Below are positions 59,572 through 64,000 of a stretch of 64,000 nucleotides of DNA, one piece after another. Position 1 is the first letter of the stretch. The number at the start of each line of letters is the position of its first letter. The stretch covers positions 370,784 through 434,783 of the forward strand of contig MNCI01019108.1 in NCBI GenBank assembly GCA_015680685.1, given 5' to 3'. The stretch comes from Gnetum montanum. Its lineage: Eukaryota > Streptophyta > Gnetopsida > Gnetales > Gnetaceae. The notes beneath the pieces were generated by a model. The model was given only the letters and a program-made list of their open reading frames with translations. It made no database searches and was not told the DNA's origin. Position numbers and translations under genes: made by a program.

Positions 59572-60423
59572 TGATGAATCATGGTTTGCCAGGTGCTGAT
59601 ATTGGATCCTTGTTATCAAACCCCTGATATCGGGTACAAGATATCAAGTCTAATGAGTCCCGATATCGAACAAGCAATATCGGATATGTGATATCATGGT
59701 TTCCATGTGAGCTTATAAATACACAATGGGGCACATGGGAAAGCCATAGGAAGTTAGTGTTAAAGTAGGATGTTAGTTTTTCCTCTCAACCCTTTCCCCA
59801 ATGCATGCCTATAGTGTGATGATTGTAATTGCATGGAACCTTTATTCGAGTGTGACATACTTGGACACGCACATGACTGGCAATAAAGATCGAGATTACT
59901 TCATCATTGCAGCATTAATTTAATTTTAATTGTCATTTATTACTTTCATAATTAATATTCTCTACTCTCATCTCCTACCCCTGTTAGTAAACGCGGAATG
60001 AGTACAACTTAATCATGAGCATTTAAGTGTGACTACTTGGTATCCCAATAGCGTACCTAGGACATGCACTTGGTAATCCCAGTGGTAGTACATGAGGTCC
60101 AAGATGTGTACGGATGATTAAGGATGGATGCTCATCGCACTTAGGCTAGCTTAGATTCTCTTCTCCCTTTCCCTCTTAGCTTAATCAAAGTTATTTTTCA
60201 TTTCCTCTAGGAGTAGCACTAGTCTAGGACCACATCATACACCTCACTCTGGACTAAACCATACATGACAAAGCAAATACTAGTCTAGGTGGGAAGATAG
60301 CGAACTACGATCAACGTGTAACTATCTAGATACCACAACTAGCCCGTCTGTAGAGTTCGACCGGATCGTGCGTGAATGCTCGTATTCATATGGTTGAGTG
60401 TAGGGGTACCTCACCACTCATCA
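59572..60423 (+). repeat. 3' LTR of element D
   Basis: 852 bp, preceded by GTGGGGGTA. Palindrome aatatcggatatgtgatatc (59676-59695), an 18-bp gap, and TATAAATA (59714-59721). Ends at the ATGTG target duplication. Confidence 0.95.
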
Positions 60424-60428
60424 ATGTG

Positions 60429-61258
60429 CCTGATGTATAACCTTTTATTACTAGATGTGCCTTCGCCACTATAGAACTAGATTTAATTTTTCTTCAAAAA
60501 ACCTATTTTTGTAAAATCAGCATCTAAACTAATACATGAGCTACATGATGGCTTCTAAGTGACTTAATTTAATTATAAATGATAAACTAACTTTAGGACA
60601 AAAGTTTAACCCATATACCATTACAATTTTAGTGCAAGCGTGATGTAGCCTTAAGCCTCCTTCTACGTCATGCTTATACATTAACAAAGTACAAAGGGAA
60701 ATATTAGTAACATAGGACATCACAACATTAGCCATCAAATGTTGATTCTTTATGAATTTATGGACAACAATCCTTATCAATTAAATAGTGGTGAGTAGAT
60801 CTTATGTCTAGCTTGGTTTTACTAAGTGTACTAATGTTTGGGGTCCTAGATATGAGTATACAATATCAAATTGTTGGAGCTTTAGTATTTAGGAAAGTAA
60901 GATCCATAGCAAGATAATTTCTTAGAAGGCCTTGACTACAATTTAATAGCCTCATGGTAGAGACATAAAAATAACCTTAGTCAATTAAGGAAAAATCTAT
61001 ATTCATAAGATATGGATAAGAGTTACCCGAATTGATGTTATTTTGGTCTTACTAGAATTTTTAGTAATTGATGTGCCTAGTTGATGTATGGTAGAAACTC
61101 TTTGATGTCACTAGGAAGGCATCTTTTTTGTTACACTGATCATCTTAAACATGATGCACATTCAATAATGGATCATTGTTCTCCTTAGATTGTGGCTTAT
61201 GATTCATAATTGGATTATAGTCAGCCCTTAATTCTGATTGGTTTGTAAATCCTAGTTT
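60429..61258 (-). other. Probable internal sequence of a G-family element, unassigned
   Basis: Lies, on the minus strand, directly downstream of the primer site at 61259-61274, so it should be leader or coding sequence of that element. The open frame 60541-60780 (minus) includes HDVEGGLRLHHACTKIVMVY but shows no known domain. Confidence 0.35.
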
Positions 61259-61274
61259 GCTTTAATACCAATTT
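61259..61274 (-). other. Primer binding site of the G-family LTR
   Basis: The minus strand reads AAATTGGTATTAAAGC right after the LTR end; close to the tRNA-Met-type TGGTATCAGAGC. Confidence 0.6.
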
Positions 61275-61750
61275 TGACATTCCATTCTTAGATGTCATGG
61301 AAAATGTAAAATATATGTAACATTCAATATTATGCATAAAGAGAATGATAGGAAAATTTTAGAAGAAAATGAAAATAATACTTTATTAATGTGGAAATAG
61401 TAAATCTAGGTCATGCTCTAAGGGTTTCTTCAAGCTATCTGTCTTTAACATTTATCTCTTAGAGGTAATCCAATACTACCACCATGATTAGGCTTGTAAT
61501 TGGCTAGAAGAGATTACCAATCACCTTTGTGTCTACTTCACCTAATACTTGTTACTAAGCTTTATCAATTCTACAACTTCATGATAACACAACCTCTAAT
61601 TCCTAGTCAAACCCATAGAGGTCACCTCCAAAGACATTCCCATTATTACAACATACCATTTCGAGTCTTATCACAATAATGACATCATTTATTGCAAAGC
61701 AACACCATCTTTGTTATGGAATGACTCTGTCTGGGAATAGGAATGTGATA
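61275..61750 (-). repeat. 5' LTR of a G-family element
   Basis: About 476 bp, homologous in reverse to the solo LTR 32497-33069. Shared stretches include the ATTATGCATAAAGA segment and the Pol II-like downstream block near 61440-61500. The left end abuts the primer site, which defines the orientation. The right end is near GAATGTGATA, the decayed TATCACATTC start. Confidence 0.72.
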
Positions 61751-63660
61751 CTTAAGAAAACTGGTTTATTAAAGTTAGACATATCTTAAATAATGTTTTG
61801 TAGCTTACGAAGGAATGTTGTGGGCTTCTAATACTAACCAAGACATTACTTTTATTAAGATAGACTATGCTAAAGATTATGACATGATTGAATAGAATTT
61901 GATTATTTCTTATCTCTATAAACTAGGATTTGATGATTATTTTATTCATCTTGCCCAGACCCTACTCACTAATGCTAATGCTTGAGTTGCTACTAATTTT
62001 GGATTGAGTTCCTCTTTTCTTTAATAGTCAGTTTATCAAGGTTTTCCTCTAGCTCCTTATCTTTATTGTAGAATTTCTTTCACATAATCTACATTATGAT
62101 CTGCAAAGGAATATCATTAAGAGAAATTCAATTGATGATCAAGGTAGGTAATTACTTAACATGCACTTTGTAGATGATTTTTTTATCATCAGCAATTCTC
62201 TGCAACATATCAGTACTCTTTTAGCTAGAGTGGAGAATTATTGCATGTTAACTAGCTCTTGTATTAATTAGTAAAAATATGTTATTTATTGTAATGGTAA
62301 TATTGATGAGTGGGTTATTCTCAAGTCTTGGAAAATATTTAGTATAGATTTTGTCTTTAAAATTTTAGAAATGCCTTTTTCTTTTGAGACTAATCTTACT
62401 ATTTTGTAGAATTATGTAGTTGATAAAATTAAAAAAAAAAGCTTGATAAATAGAAAAAAAATTCATCCTGCCTGGCAAAGTTTTAGTTATTAAGCAGATG
62501 TTTCAATCAACTCATATTTATTACTCAAGTTGTTGGGCTTCTTATAAAACTTCTTATCATAGAATTGATCATATTATATGTCAGTTTCTTTGGTTTGCTA
62601 AGCAACATAGGAAAGCTTTTTCTAGAGTTGCTTAGAATATTTGCACCAATAGCAAGAAAGATGAAGGACTTAAGCCTCGTTAATTATTATAACCAAGGTA
62701 TTTTTCTTGCTACAACATGGATTGTAAAATACATTAATGGAAATGATGTTTACATGCTCCTTTTAAGAAATAGACTTATGCAAGGAAAACCTACAAATGA
62801 TAATAATTAGCCTTCTAATAACTTTCTTCACTATCTTCTTCTTCCTTAGGCCATTTCTATTTTTGGTTCTCCAATTCTTAAACAAATTTGGAAGACATGG
62901 TGCAAGCTTAATAAATATTGGAATTACAATCATATTATAGTTTTAGAGGCTATGCTTAAGCAAATTAGCCCATGGTGACTTCCTTTCAATGAAGGAGCTT
63001 AGGCTACTAATGCATCAGATTATGTACCACTTGAAGTAAATTTAGCATCACTGTAGTTTGAATGAAGAATTATCTACATATGCTTCATTCTACATAGATC
63101 CTCTATGGTTTGAATAAAATGAGAAAAAAGAATTTTAAAAAATTAATTCCTAATCTTGAGAATTTATTTAAAGTTGATCACAATTTCCATCAAGCTTTTT
63201 CAGATATTTTTTGAGAAGGATGGTAAATTTATTTTTCCTTTTAATTTGAAAGTTACTTACAAGATTATTACAAAGAATGATTTTATCCATAACAAATTTA
63301 ATAAGGTCTGAAAATGCAATTATCATTGCACTTTTGGATGAGCAAAATAAAAGATATTTGAAGAGCTCCTACATTTCCTAAAATTTGTATTTTTTATGGT
63401 ATCTTATTCATCAAGGTCTTACCATCAACACTTATCTTAAACATATAAGAAATGTTTCTCCTCAATGTCCTCTTTGTTGAAGTGAATACTTATTTTTCTC
63501 ATGTTTTGTGAGTGTCCTATTGCTCAATATGCTTAAAAATGGACATCTAGAATTTGTAATAACTTTCAACTAGGCATCAATGAAGTCATTCTTGTGGTTA
63601 TTAACTTGCTTTATCTACTTTTGTTTTTGTATTTGAAAATGTCCTCAATTTCTTGTTCTT
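61751..63660 (+). pseudogene. LINE reverse transcriptase relic
   Basis: RT motifs in order on the plus strand: RHILNNVL-AYEGMLWA, then FIKIDYAKDYDMIE (the LDxxKAYDxV segment), YLYKLGFDDYFIHL, then VYQGFPLAPYLY (the RQGxPLSPxLF segment), and HFVDDFFIISNSLQHISTLL (the catalytic FADD box, here FVDD). The zinc finger region CPLC...CECPIAQ is at about 63460-63530. Many stops. The 5' part is cut off at the G-family LTR. No endonuclease is visible and no clear poly(A) tail. Confidence 0.72.
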
Positions 63661-64000
63661 CCTTCTATTTGAAAGCTTTGATGTACAATTATTTTCTAGT
63701 AGCAAGTGCATAACTATGACATCTCTTCAAGAGTTAAATACCAAATTCTCAAAGATGTCACTTTTTAGTTATAGCTTCAAGAAAAAAAGCTCATAGTGAA
63801 ATTTAAACAATTAATTTATTTCCTATAGTATTAGTTTTGTTTTGTTTTAGAGGCTTAACGATGCGGAAGTTTTTTAGCTTTCATTACTATTCATTCTTTA
63901 TTTCTAATTGATGTATTTTTATCCGTCTTTAGAGAGTTTTTTCCTTCTCTTTACAAGAAATCATTTAATAAAAAGTAAAAACATGTGAGGGTGCTTATAA
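63661..64000. other. Unassigned, possibly LINE 3' untranslated region
   Basis: No ORF. The window ends in AT-rich sequence. Confidence 0.4.

Larger units (their letters stand above)
44656..60423 (+). mobile_element. Element D: pol-less Athila-like element carrying nested element C
   Basis: LTRs at 44656-45545 and 59572-60423 start TGATGAATCATGG and end ACCTCACCACTCATCA. The flanks are the perfect duplication ATGTG (44651-44655 and 60424-60428). Without element C its length is about 6.3 kb: LTR, primer site, gag, spacer, short second ORF, 180 bases of pre-LTR sequence, polypurine tract GTGGGGGTA, LTR. No pol domain is seen. It shares this plan with element A. Confidence 0.95.

Overview
This window is a repeat-filled, AT-rich stretch of plant nuclear DNA, most likely from a seed plant with a large genome. 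I find no intact host gene. Almost every coding trace belongs to a transposable element: Ty3/gypsy retrotransposons with a tRNA-Asp-type primer site (Athila-like), a second Ty3/gypsy lineage with a tRNA-Met-type primer site, LINE and hAT relics, tRNA-derived SINE-like copies, and a long foldback. Most reading frames carry stops of the CAA/CGA to TAA/TGA kind expected from 5-methylcytosine decay. The species cannot be fixed from the sequence.

Layout. 1-6540 (minus) holds most of element A, a pol-less Athila-like element: 5' LTR 5748-6540, gag 3617-5608, a long spacer, and a second ORF (92-1669) with its own TATA box and palindrome cassette. 6541-9540 is AT-rich DNA with a 114-bp tandem repeat and a PIF1-type helicase fragment. 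9541-9948 is a near-perfect foldback. 10166-10410 is a 33-bp minisatellite, followed by a gag relic and a cluster of SINE-like copies (12670-13880). 14256-18220 (minus) is the 3' part of element B, an Athila-like relic with integrase and 3' LTR. 18600-20520 (minus) is a decayed hAT-type transposase. 24571-27329 and 34501-35360 look like gag and protease of a plus-strand gypsy relic (E), split by element F (27330-34500, minus), a complete but decayed Ty3/gypsy element with two LTRs. F itself holds a solo LTR of another family (32497-33069, target duplication AAAGT). 35400-43600 is mostly unassigned, with a decayed minus-strand coding relic and a 472-bp tandem duplication.

44656-60423 is the clearest structure. 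Element D is a pol-less relative of A, flanked by the perfect 5-bp duplication ATGTG. It contains element C (49902-59389), an Athila-like gag-pol element flanked by the perfect duplication AGTTC. C carries gag, protease, RT, RNase H and integrase in one frame, broken by point stops and one frameshift. To the right, 60429-64000 contains a minus-strand LTR with its primer site and a plus-strand LINE relic.

How it fits together. C represents a formerly autonomous type; A and D keep LTRs, primer site, gag and a long 3' spacer but lack pol, so they would have depended on proteins made in trans. The most unusual signal is a 20-bp palindrome (ideal form GATATCGCGTACGCGATATC) that sits exactly 18 bp upstream of the TATA box in the LTRs of A, C and both LTRs of D, and in recognisably decayed form in B. 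It is found again, 14 bp upstream of a TATA box, inside element A ahead of its second ORF.
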